From an uncultured Tenacibaculum sp. (GTDB lineage: Bacteria; Bacteroidota; Bacteroidia; Flavobacteriales; Flavobacteriaceae), in NCBI GenBank assembly GCA_947498055.1, contig CANMJA010000011.1, positions 41,345 through 105,344 of the forward strand: a stretch of DNA of 64,000 nucleotides. Direction: 5' to 3'. Each line of letters starts with the position of its first letter. Within the stretch, counting starts at the first letter, position 1. A program made the translations under genes and the position numbers. The notes under the pieces were generated by a model. The model had not been told where the DNA came from. It made no database searches and worked only from the letters and a program-made list of their open reading frames with translations. This document shows positions 20,036-28,720 of this stretch, piece after piece.

Positions 20036-21622
20036 TTATTCTTTTATAAAATATGAATTTGCTAATTCTATAACAGCTTCTACTGTTGGCATTTTTGCTA
20101 CTTGTACATTTTCAAAATGCTTTCTTGCTTCTTTTGCTGTACTTTCTCCAATACAAAAAGCTATTTTATTTGGCGCATTTTTTTGAAGATAACTTGTTAT
20201 TGTTGATGGACTGTAAAATAGTACTCCATCTACTTTTTCTTCTATTTTAACAGGACTATACATTGTTTTATAAGCCTCTACTTCATGTACAGTAATTCCT
20301 TTTTCTGATAGTTTTTTAGGTATTGTATCTAATCGCAAATCACTACAAAAATAAGTAACCTCTTTTTCTTTAAGTTCGTCTATTAAATAAGAAGTTAGTT
20401 TTTCTGCATTTTTTTCAGATTTTATTACCGTTCCTAAGCGCTGTTCTATTAGTTTTTTAGTTCTTCTACCAACACAGTAAATATTTTGAAACTGTAGCTC
20501 GTCTTTGGTAAAGCTATTTAAAACAGCTTCTACTCCATTTTGACTGGTTATAATAACATTTTCTATCTCATTTTTAACCACTTTAGAAGCTATTCTATTA
20601 AACCGAATTTTAATAAAATCACTATCTTCAATTTGTACTGTAGCTGGTATTAATTTCTTCTGAATTTCGGAAAGTTTTTTTGTTGAATAAATAGAAAACT
20701 CTTTTTCTATACCTTCCTCTTCTACCATTAATTGTTTTCCGCCTCTATTAATAATATAATCAGCACAATCTTTTGCTAAAAATTTATGTCGTCCTAGCTT
20801 TGCTGTTTTAGCTACAGATAATTTCTTTTTACCGTCTCTAGATAATAATGCTCCTTTAAAATTAACTTCTTGCGTTTTTTCGTCTATATAAGCTAAAGCT
20901 CCGATTGGCGCGGTACAGCCACCTTCTAATCTATTTAAAAAATCACGCTCAACTCCTGTACAAACCTGAGTTTCGTAATGATTTAGTTGTTCACAAGCAT
21001 CTTTAGCATACGAATCTTTTTCTAAGGCTGTTATCATAATAACTCCTTGAGCTGGTGCAGGAAGCATCCATGATAAAGGAATAGCATCTTTTGGTTTTAA
21101 CCCAATTCTTTCTAAACCCGCTGCTGCAAAAATAGCACCGTTCCAATTATTATTTTTTAATTTTTGTAAGCGAGTATTTACATTTCCTCTTAAATCAACT
21201 ACTTTATGTGTTGGATATCTATGCAACCACATTGCTTTTCTACGCAAACTTCCTGTAGCTATAATACCTTCTGGTTGCCCAAAAAACTCTTCGTTATCTT
21301 TTAAAACTAAAATATCATTATAACTACCTCTTTTTAAAACTGCTGCCTGAATTATACCTTCTGGTAATACTGTTGGTACATCTTTCATAGAATGTACAGC
21401 AATATCAATATCACCATTTAACATTGCAACATCTAAATTTTTAGTAAAAATACCTGTAATACCTAATTCGTATAAAGGTTTGTCTAAAATAATATCTCCT
21501 GTAGATTTTATAGGAACGATTACTGTTTTATACTCTAATTCTTCTAACTGTTTTTGCACTTTTTTAGCTTGCCAAAGTGCTAACTCACTCTCACGAGTTC
21601 CTATTCTAATGATTTTTTGCAT
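20036..21622 (-). CDS. hemC-hemD: Fused hydroxymethylbilane synthase / uroporphyrinogen-III synthase
   Basis: Two heme enzymes in one chain of 528 residues. Residues 1 to about 300 are HemC: RIGTRESELALWQA at the start, catalytic Asp81 in VHSMKDVPT, and Cys236 (LEGGCTAPIGA) that carries the dipyrromethane cofactor. Residues about 315-528 are HemD, which closes the ring with inversion of ring D; its loosely conserved SPSTITSYLQ segment is near residue 470. HemC alone is about 310 residues and HemD about 230, so this is a full-length fusion with no missing part. It overlaps hemA by 17 bases, so the two are coupled. Confidence 0.95.
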   Translation of the reverse strand: MQKIIRIGTRESELALWQAKKVQKQLEELEYKTVIVPIKSTGDIILDKPLYELGITGIFTKNLDVAMLNGDIDIAVHSMKDVPTVLPEGIIQAAVLKRGSYNDILVLKDNEEFFGQPEGIIATGSLRRKAMWLHRYPTHKVVDLRGNVNTRLQKLKNNNWNGAIFAAAGLERIGLKPKDAIPLSWMLPAPAQGVIMITALEKDSYAKDACEQLNHYETQVCTGVERDFLNRLEGGCTAPIGALAYIDEKTQEVNFKGALLSRDGKKKLSVAKTAKLGRHKFLAKDCADYIINRGGKQLMVEEEGIEKEFSIYSTKKLSEIQKKLIPATVQIEDSDFIKIRFNRIASKVVKNEIENVIITSQNGVEAVLNSFTKDELQFQNIYCVGRRTKKLIEQRLGTVIKSEKNAEKLTSYLIDELKEKEVTYFCSDLRLDTIPKKLSEKGITVHEVEAYKTMYSPVKIEEKVDGVLFYSPSTITSYLQKNAPNKIAFCIGESTAKEARKHFENVQVAKMPTVEAVIELANSYFIKE

Positions 21623-22874
21623 CGATCGTTTCTAAATTTGTGCCAAACACTTTAGCCATTACTTGTATACTTTGGTTTACAGAAGTTTCTTCTTCTTTTA
21701 AGTGTTTTACAAACTGTGTCGTTATTTTTTGTATAAATCTTGAAGTAATTGCTTCTGCTTGATCTACATCAAAATTTTCTATTTTCTTTTTATGAAAATT
21801 AATTTCATTTTGTTGAATCGTTTCTAATGATTGTTTTAAGGCATTAATTGCGGGAGTAAAACGACGATGATTCAACCATTCATTAAACTCTTGTTTATGA
21901 ATTTCTATTATGTTTTCTGCTGATGGAATTTCTTGTTTACGAACAGCTAACGTTTCATCGGTAACTTTAGATAATTCATCTACATTAACCAAAGTTACAT
22001 TTTTTAAGTTTTTCACCTCTTCTGAAACGTTTGCAGGAACCGATAAATCTAAAATTAACAGTTCTTTATCTGTTTTAATAGTATCTCTAGTAATAGTTGG
22101 TAATGCTGCTCCGGTAGAAACAATTAAGATATCACAATTAGTAACTTCTTCTGATAAATAGTTGAATTTTGCTTTTTTTATAAATGGATATTCTTTTACA
22201 AATTCATCTACTTTATCTTCTGTTCTATTTATTAATGTAACCGATTTATTATGCGTATATTCTGCTAAATTCTTACAAGTATGTTTTCCCATTTTACCCA
22301 AACCAAAAACTAAAATATTTTTAGCATCGTAATTAGGTAAATTTTTTATTAAATATTGAACAGCCGCATAAGAAACAGATGTAGTACCAGAACTTAATTT
22401 GGTTTCGTTTTTAACTCTTTTACTTGCTTGCATTACATTATTAAGTAACCTTTCTAAGTATGCATTCGTTGTTCCTGTTTGTTTTGCTAATTTAAATGCT
22501 TGACGTAATTGTCCTACAATCTCATAATCGCCTAAGATTTGACTATCTAATCCTGTTCCCATTCTAAATAAATGGTGTATTGCTTCTTGATTTTTATGTA
22601 CATAAGATACTTTTGCAAATTCTTCTACCGAACCATTTGAATGTTTACAAAGCATGCTTATAAGTTGAAATGGATGTTCTGCAAAACCTATAATTTCTGT
22701 TCTATTACAGGTAGAAACTACAAATACTCCTTCAAAATCTTTTAGTTTTGCTTCTTCAAGTAGCGCTATCTGATTTTCCTTAGATAAAGAAAATCTACCT
22801 CTTGTTTCTGCATCTGCCTTTACATAACTAATTCCTATGTTATAAAAGTTTTTAGGCTTACTATCTTCTAACAT
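21606..22874 (-). CDS. hemA: Glutamyl-tRNA reductase
   Basis: First enzyme of the C5 tetrapyrrole pathway, 422 residues. The nucleophilic cysteine is Cys56 in VVSTCNRTEI; the LDSQILGDYEIVGQLRQA motif and the NADPH-binding NILVFGLGKMGKHTCKNL are intact. It is the promoter-proximal gene of the heme run and lies divergent to an AraC-family regulator, a likely controller by position only. A -7 box at 22898-22905 is 23 bases upstream of the start codon. Confidence 0.96.
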   Translation of the reverse strand: MLEDSKPKNFYNIGISYVKADAETRGRFSLSKENQIALLEEAKLKDFEGVFVVSTCNRTEIIGFAEHPFQLISMLCKHSNGSVEEFAKVSYVHKNQEAIHHLFRMGTGLDSQILGDYEIVGQLRQAFKLAKQTGTTNAYLERLLNNVMQASKRVKNETKLSSGTTSVSYAAVQYLIKNLPNYDAKNILVFGLGKMGKHTCKNLAEYTHNKSVTLINRTEDKVDEFVKEYPFIKKAKFNYLSEEVTNCDILIVSTGAALPTITRDTIKTDKELLILDLSVPANVSEEVKNLKNVTLVNVDELSKVTDETLAVRKQEIPSAENIIEIHKQEFNEWLNHRRFTPAINALKQSLETIQQNEINFHKKKIENFDVDQAEAITSRFIQKITTQFVKHLKEEETSVNQSIQVMAKVFGTNLETIDAKNH

Positions 22875-22897
22875 TTACTATTTATCAAAAATCTTGA

Positions 22898-22905
22898 CAA
22901 AAATA
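22898..22905 (-). promoter_or_regulatory. -7 box of hemA
   Basis: TATTTTTG on the minus strand fits TAnnTTTG and would start transcription about 15-20 bases before the hemA ATG. No clear -33. Confidence 0.45.
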
Positions 22906-22999
22906 GAAACTTACTTCAGATAAAAATATCGCTAGAGGAACTTAAAGTGTCGTTTCTTGATTTTTATTCTAATAAATATGTAAAAAACTAGATTTTAAC

Positions 23000-23007
23000 T
23001 ACTTTTG
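23000..23007 (+). promoter_or_regulatory. -7 box of the AraC-type gene
   Basis: TACTTTTG matches the consensus; it would give a leader of roughly 75 bases before the ATG at 23087. No clear -33. Confidence 0.4.
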
Positions 23008-23086
23008 CAATAGACATAAGCGTTTACGATATCTTTATGTAGAATAATTCTAAATAAAAAAGTTATAAACAAAAATAGTAACAACG

Positions 23087-23971
23087 ATGAAAAATATCGC
23101 TGAAAGTACTTTTACAGAAACCAATCTAGAAAATGGTTTTTTATTATTAGAGTTTACAAACAACTCTACTGAAACGCAACGATTTGAACGTGACATAGAT
23201 AACTCTTTCATTCAATTACATTTTTGTATTCATGGAAATAGTAAATTTCATTTTAATAATGGTAGTTATACTTTAGATGTTATAGAAGAGCATTCTATAC
23301 TACTATATAACCCACAACAAAATTTACCTATTAATTTAGAAATAAGACCTAAAAGCACTTTGGTTTCTTTACTAATTTCTATAAAAAAATTTCATGCTTT
23401 ATTTTCTAATGAAGCTAGCTATATTCCATTTTTAAGCGAAGAAAACAGTAATCGAAAATATTATGATGATTCCATAATTAAACCTACTGTATTAATTGTT
23501 CTAAAACAAATTATTAATGCTTCTATTAATAGTTCAATTAGAAATCTATACATCAAAGGAAAAATATACGAATTACTAAGCTTACACTTTCAGAAAGATG
23601 AAACTGCTAATGGTGAATACTGTCCTTTTTTAGTGGATGAACGAGATGTTTTAAAAATTAGAAAAGCTAAGGATATTATCATTTCTCGTATGGCAGAACC
23701 TCCTACTTTGCAAGAGCTTTCAAACGAAATAGGATTAAACCTTAAAAAACTAAAAGAAGGCTTTAAACAAGTTTACGGCGACACCGTTTACAGCTTTTTA
23801 TTTGACTACAAGATGGAATGCGCAAGAAAATTATTGGAAAGAAACCAACATAATGTAAATGAAGTAGGATTACAAGTTGGCTACAGTACTTCTAGCCATT
23901 TTATAGCTGCTTTTAAAAAGAAGTACGGTACAACACCGAAACAATATGTAATGAGTATGAATAAAAAATAA
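23087..23971 (+). CDS. AraC family transcriptional regulator
   Basis: DNA-binding regulator of 294 residues. Residues about 1-180 form an effector-binding region without a motif I can name. The C-terminal AraC domain has two helix-turn-helix parts: PTLQELSNEIGLNLKKLKEGF, then NVNEVGLQVGYSTSSHFIAAFKKKYGTTPKQY. It is transcribed away from hemA, a common arrangement for a regulator of its neighbour, but no binding site was identified. Confidence 0.92.
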   Translation: MKNIAESTFTETNLENGFLLLEFTNNSTETQRFERDIDNSFIQLHFCIHGNSKFHFNNGSYTLDVIEEHSILLYNPQQNLPINLEIRPKSTLVSLLISIKKFHALFSNEASYIPFLSEENSNRKYYDDSIIKPTVLIVLKQIINASINSSIRNLYIKGKIYELLSLHFQKDETANGEYCPFLVDERDVLKIRKAKDIIISRMAEPPTLQELSNEIGLNLKKLKEGFKQVYGDTVYSFLFDYKMECARKLLERNQHNVNEVGLQVGYSTSSHFIAAFKKKYGTTPKQYVMSMNKK

Positions 23972-23982
23972 TAGTAATAATT

Positions 23983-24342
23983 TTACATAGACATAATTCT
24001 TTTTCTGTGATTTACTCCCCAATTTCTCATTAAAACTAAAATTTCATCTAACGATTCTCCATAAGAAGTCAAACTATACTTAGTTATAGTTCCATTTTCT
24101 TCTACTTCTCTTTTAATTAATTCATTTAATTCTAAATCTTTTAATACTTTCGACAACATTCTTGGTGTTATTCCTTCTACTTGAATTTGCAACTCTTTAA
24201 AACGATGACTTTTAAAAGAAAGAGCGGTTAAAACTGGCAATGTCCATTTACCTCCAACAATATCTATAACATCTCTAGCCGGACGTATAAAAACTTTACA
24301 TTCCTCTGGAGTAGAACCAAAAAACTTACTTAAAATACGCAT
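23983..24342 (-). CDS. HxlR family transcriptional regulator
   Basis: Winged helix-turn-helix protein of 119 residues. Landmarks: Cys15 in EECKVFIRPARDVIDIVGGKWTL, then HRFKELQIQVEGITPRMLSKVLKDLELNELI and the wing KREVEENGTITKYSLTSYGE. HxlR proteins often sense electrophiles or oxidants through that N-terminal cysteine and repress a divergent oxidoreductase gene. Here the divergent neighbour is not an oxidoreductase but the beta-helix lipoprotein array 340 bases away. Its own promoter carries an operator-like repeat, so autoregulation is likely. Confidence 0.92.
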   Translation of the reverse strand: MRILSKFFGSTPEECKVFIRPARDVIDIVGGKWTLPVLTALSFKSHRFKELQIQVEGITPRMLSKVLKDLELNELIKREVEENGTITKYSLTSYGESLDEILVLMRNWGVNHRKRIMSM

Positions 24343-24364
24343 ATACTAAACTATTTAAAACTTG

Positions 24365-24397
24365 GTATACAAAAGTATACTATTTTTTTTTCAACAA
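24365..24397 (-). promoter_or_regulatory. hxlR promoter with overlapping GTATAC operator pair
   Basis: On the minus strand TTG (24395-24397), 17 bases, then TACTTTTG (24370-24377) form a consensus promoter. Two copies of the self-complementary hexamer GTATAC (24365-24370 and 24375-24380), separated by AAAA, overlap the -7 box, where a bound HxlR dimer would block RNA polymerase. Operator function is inferred. Confidence 0.65.
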
Positions 24398-24678
24398 ACT
24401 AACTCATTATTTTAAAAAAAGTTACTTTCGAAGTGTCAATTACAATAACGATACTTTTTAACAAAAAGTACGTTATTATATTAGATTATATAAAATGAAG
24501 AAATTAATTTACCTTTTGTTTTTTTCTTTTACATTTTACATTATGTAGTGTAAATTAATAAAATTATAGAAAAATTCTGAAGTGGTTAAAATTCTTTTTA
24601 CAATAAAAACACAAATAATAAAAAAGTTCAGCATACTATAAATCTTAAAACAAATAATAAATCCCATATTCCCTAAAT
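24398..24678. other. Non-coding leader region between hxlR and the beta-helix array
   Basis: No full gene here. It holds a dyad around TTACTTTCGAAGTGTC (24422-24437) of the kind expected for a divergent HxlR target promoter, a strong hairpin at 24444-24477 (15-bp stem with one bulge, 3-base loop), and a 17-codon open frame (24495-24548) that encodes only a signal-peptide-like sequence. No consensus promoter for the first beta-helix gene could be found. Confidence 0.5.
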
Positions 24679-26646
24679 ATGAAAAATTTTATACAAGCAA
24701 TTTCTTTTTCTTTATTCTTTTTACTACTAATATCTTGCAGTAAAGAAACTATGCAAGAGCCTGAAGAAGATCCTATTGAGGATCCTATAAAAGAAGAAGA
24801 TCCTGTAGTAGATAATTCATCTCCTTGCGACTTTGATTTATCAAGCACAAAAGAAGGTGAAACAATAAATCTAAATTGTATTTTAGATTTAGAAGGTAAA
24901 ACAATTAATTTACCTAAAAATGTAACGATTACATTTGACAAAGGTGAAATTAAAAACGGAACTCTAAATTTTGCTGAAAATGGTAAAATAGATGGCCAAT
25001 TATTAAATGCTTCTGTTACAATAGATGGAAAAGCCCAATTAATAAGCGATGAATTTGAATTTATTCCGAATAAATGGGGTATCGTAGAAGGAAAAACGAC
25101 AGACGAAGTTTCAAGAGAAAACAGAGATGTTTTTGAAGAAACTATGCAAAAAATCAATGATTTAGGAGGTAAAACATTTAAAATTGATAAAATGGATGCC
25201 TATTTTAATGTTGATGAATCTAAAACAGCTCCTACACAATTTCCTGCCCTTACTGCTATTACATTACCAAAATCTGATTTCACTTTAAAAATGACGGATA
25301 ATACACATTTAAGGATGCAGCCCAATGGAGCGATAAGACCAACCTTACTTGCTACTTTTACAGCAAACAATATAACTATTGATGGTGGCGTATTACATGG
25401 TGATAGAGATGAACATGATTATACTACTATTAGCAGTACGCATGAATGGGGACATCTTTTACGCATAACTGGTACTAAAAATTCTGTTTTCAAAAATATA
25501 AAATTTGAAGATGCTACTGGTGATGCTATCGATGTTCATGCGTTAGGCCATTCATTTGACCCTAATTACACCTATTGTGATAATGTTTTAATTACAAACA
25601 ACACAATGATTAGAAGTCGTCGTAATCATATTTCTATCACAGATGGCCGAAATATAACTGTAGAAAAAAATGATTTTATAGATGCCAGTATTCATACAGA
25701 AAAATCTAGAGGTGTTGCTCCAGGTTTTGCTATAGATGTAGAAGCTGTAAGACATGGTAATCCTCGTGGAATTTCTGAAATTGCAGAAGATATTTTCATA
25801 AGAAATAATACAGAAAATGGAAGTCGTATTGGAGCCGTTACTGTTCATACAGGAGATAAAGTAACTATTGAAGATAACACCTTTGAAAATAGTATCTCTT
25901 ACTCTACTTCTATAGGTACTATTATTAAAAATAATAAAATTACAGGTAAAACACCGAAAAATACAGATAAAGGTATTGCTATTACTGCTGGTAGAAGCGA
26001 TGTTTATGATAAAAACTATGGCAATAAAGTGTATGGTAATATTATTAAAGATTATTCTATAGGCATTGTAATGTCAAATAAAGATTTAGAAGTTTATGAC
26101 AATGAAATTTCTAACTGTAAATTAGGAATTACAATAGGGACTATCAGAGAATCTAAAATTTATAATAATATAATTAAAAGTAATAGAGATAGTAGTGATG
26201 GAATTGTAAGTCATCCTACTGTAGAATACATAGATAATGTTGTTGTTGGTGGAAAATCAAAAGGAAACAACATTGAAGTAACAAGAACACCTGTAAAACT
26301 TGTTAATGTTAATGATAAAAACGGACAAGAAGATTTTAAATTAATAATAACCCATAATACGATTACCTCTACAAGTACTAATACATTTAGTAATGCACAT
26401 GGTTTTGAGTTTAATGAAAATATTATTAATCAAGGAGGGTTAAGAATTGTTAATTCTGAAAACGCTACGTTTATTGCGAATACGATTACTTCTACAGTTG
26501 CAAATGGTATTAGATTAGATACTGGCTGTAAAAACTTAACCATTAAAGACAATACCATAAAAGTTACCGGAACTAATTTAGAATGTATTAAAGTGAATAC
26601 TACGGATGGTGTTAATATAAACATTGATAATAACACTTGCAATTAA
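24679..26646 (+). CDS. Parallel beta-helix lipoprotein, paralogue 1 of 7
   Basis: Lipoprotein of 655 residues: lipobox LLLISC (Cys20), an acidic Pro/Glu linker to about residue 48, then a beta-helix entry region with Cys50 and Cys67 (CDFDLS, INLNCILDLEGKTINLP). Residues about 140-180 form a linker-like segment ending KMDAYFNV. Residues about 195-650 are a right-handed parallel beta-helix with many N-N-T/NxI turns. Conserved polar motifs are complete: GDRDEH 241-246, HEWGH 255-259, TGDAID 280-285, FDPNY 293-297, RSRRN 312-316, AIDVEA 351-356. A C-terminal cysteine pair is Cys636 and Cys654. The fold is shared by polysaccharide lyases, hydrolases and epimerases; activity is not proven. A strong terminator follows. 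Confidence 0.8.
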   Translation: MKNFIQAISFSLFFLLLISCSKETMQEPEEDPIEDPIKEEDPVVDNSSPCDFDLSSTKEGETINLNCILDLEGKTINLPKNVTITFDKGEIKNGTLNFAENGKIDGQLLNASVTIDGKAQLISDEFEFIPNKWGIVEGKTTDEVSRENRDVFEETMQKINDLGGKTFKIDKMDAYFNVDESKTAPTQFPALTAITLPKSDFTLKMTDNTHLRMQPNGAIRPTLLATFTANNITIDGGVLHGDRDEHDYTTISSTHEWGHLLRITGTKNSVFKNIKFEDATGDAIDVHALGHSFDPNYTYCDNVLITNNTMIRSRRNHISITDGRNITVEKNDFIDASIHTEKSRGVAPGFAIDVEAVRHGNPRGISEIAEDIFIRNNTENGSRIGAVTVHTGDKVTIEDNTFENSISYSTSIGTIIKNNKITGKTPKNTDKGIAITAGRSDVYDKNYGNKVYGNIIKDYSIGIVMSNKDLEVYDNEISNCKLGITIGTIRESKIYNNIIKSNRDSSDGIVSHPTVEYIDNVVVGGKSKGNNIEVTRTPVKLVNVNDKNGQEDFKLIITHNTITSTSTNTFSNAHGFEFNENIINQGGLRIVNSENATFIANTITSTVANGIRLDTGCKNLTIKDNTIKVTGTNLECIKVNTTDGVNINIDNNTCN

Positions 26647-26677
26647 TATAAATTTTAGAATTAGAATTTTGTTAAAT

Positions 26678-26715
26678 AAAAGAATTTAAGGAGTTCGAGC
26701 TCCTTAAATTCTTTT
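26678..26715 (+). terminator. Terminator between paralogues 1 and 2
   Basis: Perfect 16-bp stem (26678-26693 with 26700-26715) around the loop TTCGAG, ending in a T run. It separates paralogue 1 from the tightly packed paralogues 2-7. Confidence 0.88.
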
Positions 26716-26758
26716 TTAAAAATTATATCCTAATAAATTACACAAAACAATTTCTAAG

Positions 26759-28717
26759 ATGAAACAACAATTTTTAATGTTACTTATTGCATTATCAATA
26801 ATATCTTGTAGTAAAGATACTATTAGTGGTCCTGTAATAGAAGAAGAGGGCTCAGAAGAACCAGTTCCTGTAGAGCCTGATAACACAGCTGTAAAAGATT
26901 GCGACTTCGATTTATCTACTATAAAAGAAAACGAAACTGTTTTAATAGATTGTAATTTAAACTTAGAAGGAAAAACAATTAATTTACCTAAAGGAGTTAC
27001 TTTACAATTTGAGAAAGGAGAAATTAAAAATGGAACTCTAAATTTCACTGAAAGTGGGAAAATAGATGGACAATTATTAAATTCTTCTATTATAATTGAT
27101 GGAAAAGCGCAATTAATTAGTAACGAATTTGAATTTATTCCTAGCAAATGGGGCATTGTGGAAGGAAAAACAAATCAAAAAACAGCCTTAAATAATAAAA
27201 ACAATATACAACATGCTATAGATATCGTAAAAAAACTTAACGGAAATACTTTTAAAATTGATAAATTAAATGCTTTTTTTGAAGTTGGTAATCACGAAAA
27301 CCTATCAGTATTTAGATCAGTAGAACATGCTATTAAAATCCCTTCAGATTTTAATTTAGTAATGTCTAAAGAAAATACATTTTTAAAAGTTTTTCCTAAT
27401 AACTCTCCTAATTATGCTTTAATAGCTGTATTTGATGCTAAAAATATAACAATAGATGGCGGAAATCTTATCGGTGATAGAGATGACCATATTTATGTAG
27501 GTAATAGTCCACATGAACATGGACATTGTTTACAAATACGATCTGGTGTTAATATTATAGTTAAGAATAGTCATTTCTCTTATGGAAGTGGTGATGGTAT
27601 TGATATTAATAGTATCGGATTCACTTTTGAACCTGGATACAAACCTTCAAATAATATCAATATTTTTTCAAACACTTTTGATACAAATAGAAGAAATAAT
27701 ATCTCTATTACAGATGGAAACAATATCACGATAGAAGATAACCTTTTGTTAAATGCTGGAATAAACACAGGAAAATCTAAAGGAATAGACCCAGGATTTG
27801 GAATAGATTTAGAATCTGTAAGAGATAGAAATTCAAATGGTGAACTTGTTTTTTTTCAACGTTCAGAAGATATATTTATTCGAAACAACATAGAAAGAGG
27901 AAGCAGAGTTGGTGCAATTACTGCTGCAATATCTTACGATGTTGTAATAGAAGATAATATTACTGAAAATGCTATTGGATATAGTTTTGGAAATGGAATT
28001 ACTATTAAAAATAATAAAATAACAGCCAAAGACAATAATGGAGATGGTAAATCTGGTATTTTTGCAGGAAAAATAGGAGGAGATGCTACAGTATATAACA
28101 ATATTGTTTCTAATAATGAAATTAATGGGTACTCTGTTGGTATTACTGTTTTTAATAGAGACACCAAAATTACAGATAATATTATTAATGATTTTAAAAC
28201 TGGTTTGTTTTTAAAAGATTTAAAAAATGTTACGTTTACTAATAATATATTAAACAGCAAACAATCAGAAAGTAAAGGAATCTTTGTAAATCTTACTTCT
28301 TTAAACAATGTTTCTTTTTCAAAAAACAAAATAAATGTTACGGGAAACGCCTTCAATTTATCTAGCGTTAATAACATGGCTAACCAAAGTGCTTATGAAT
28401 TTATAATAGAAGAAAATGAATTTAGTTCTAACTCTTCAATATTAATTAATAAAACAACGGGGCTATTTTTATCAAATAATATCATCAATACAAACATTCA
28501 GTTATTCAATTCTAATAACATCTCTTTCTCTTCTAATAAAATTACCTCTTTGAATAATCATGGTGTTTTTTTAAGACAAACAAACAAGAATATACAAATA
28601 AATAACAACAATATTTATGTTAATCAAGAAAACTATGATTGTATAAAAATACAAGATAGTACAGATGAGAAAGAAATTTCTAAACAGAATAATAGTTGTA
28701 AAAAAAAAAAATCCTAA
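26759..28717 (+). CDS. Parallel beta-helix lipoprotein, paralogue 2 of 7
   Basis: Lipoprotein of 652 residues; lipobox SIISC (Cys17) followed by the array's shared motif SKDTISGPVIEEE and an acidic linker. Entry-region cysteines are Cys48 and Cys65, and the C-terminal pair is Cys628 and Cys647. The putative functional motifs are altered: GDRDDH (239-244) and HEHGH (252-256) replace GDRDEH and HEWGH, SGDGI is kept (277-281), and FEPGY replaces FDPHY. RRN and SITDG remain. It opens the tight block of six genes, with only 3 bases before the next. No promoter box was recognised, so it may depend on read-through past the preceding terminator or on a divergent promoter type. Confidence 0.8.
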   Translation: MKQQFLMLLIALSIISCSKDTISGPVIEEEGSEEPVPVEPDNTAVKDCDFDLSTIKENETVLIDCNLNLEGKTINLPKGVTLQFEKGEIKNGTLNFTESGKIDGQLLNSSIIIDGKAQLISNEFEFIPSKWGIVEGKTNQKTALNNKNNIQHAIDIVKKLNGNTFKIDKLNAFFEVGNHENLSVFRSVEHAIKIPSDFNLVMSKENTFLKVFPNNSPNYALIAVFDAKNITIDGGNLIGDRDDHIYVGNSPHEHGHCLQIRSGVNIIVKNSHFSYGSGDGIDINSIGFTFEPGYKPSNNINIFSNTFDTNRRNNISITDGNNITIEDNLLLNAGINTGKSKGIDPGFGIDLESVRDRNSNGELVFFQRSEDIFIRNNIERGSRVGAITAAISYDVVIEDNITENAIGYSFGNGITIKNNKITAKDNNGDGKSGIFAGKIGGDATVYNNIVSNNEINGYSVGITVFNRDTKITDNIINDFKTGLFLKDLKNVTFTNNILNSKQSESKGIFVNLTSLNNVSFSKNKINVTGNAFNLSSVNNMANQSAYEFIIEENEFSSNSSILINKTTGLFLSNNIINTNIQLFNSNNISFSSNKITSLNNHGVFLRQTNKNIQINNNNIYVNQENYDCIKIQDSTDEKEISKQNNSCKKKKS

Positions 28718-28720
28718 AAA

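Noticed and set aside
26716..27156. Minus-strand open frame of 146 codons opposite the start of paralogue 2
   Set aside because: Similar antisense frames recur opposite paralogues 4, 5, 6 and 7 (for example 30675-31103, 32546-33043, 34843-35190) only because the repeated coding DNA is nearly the same; codon pattern, lipobox and fold all support the plus strand.
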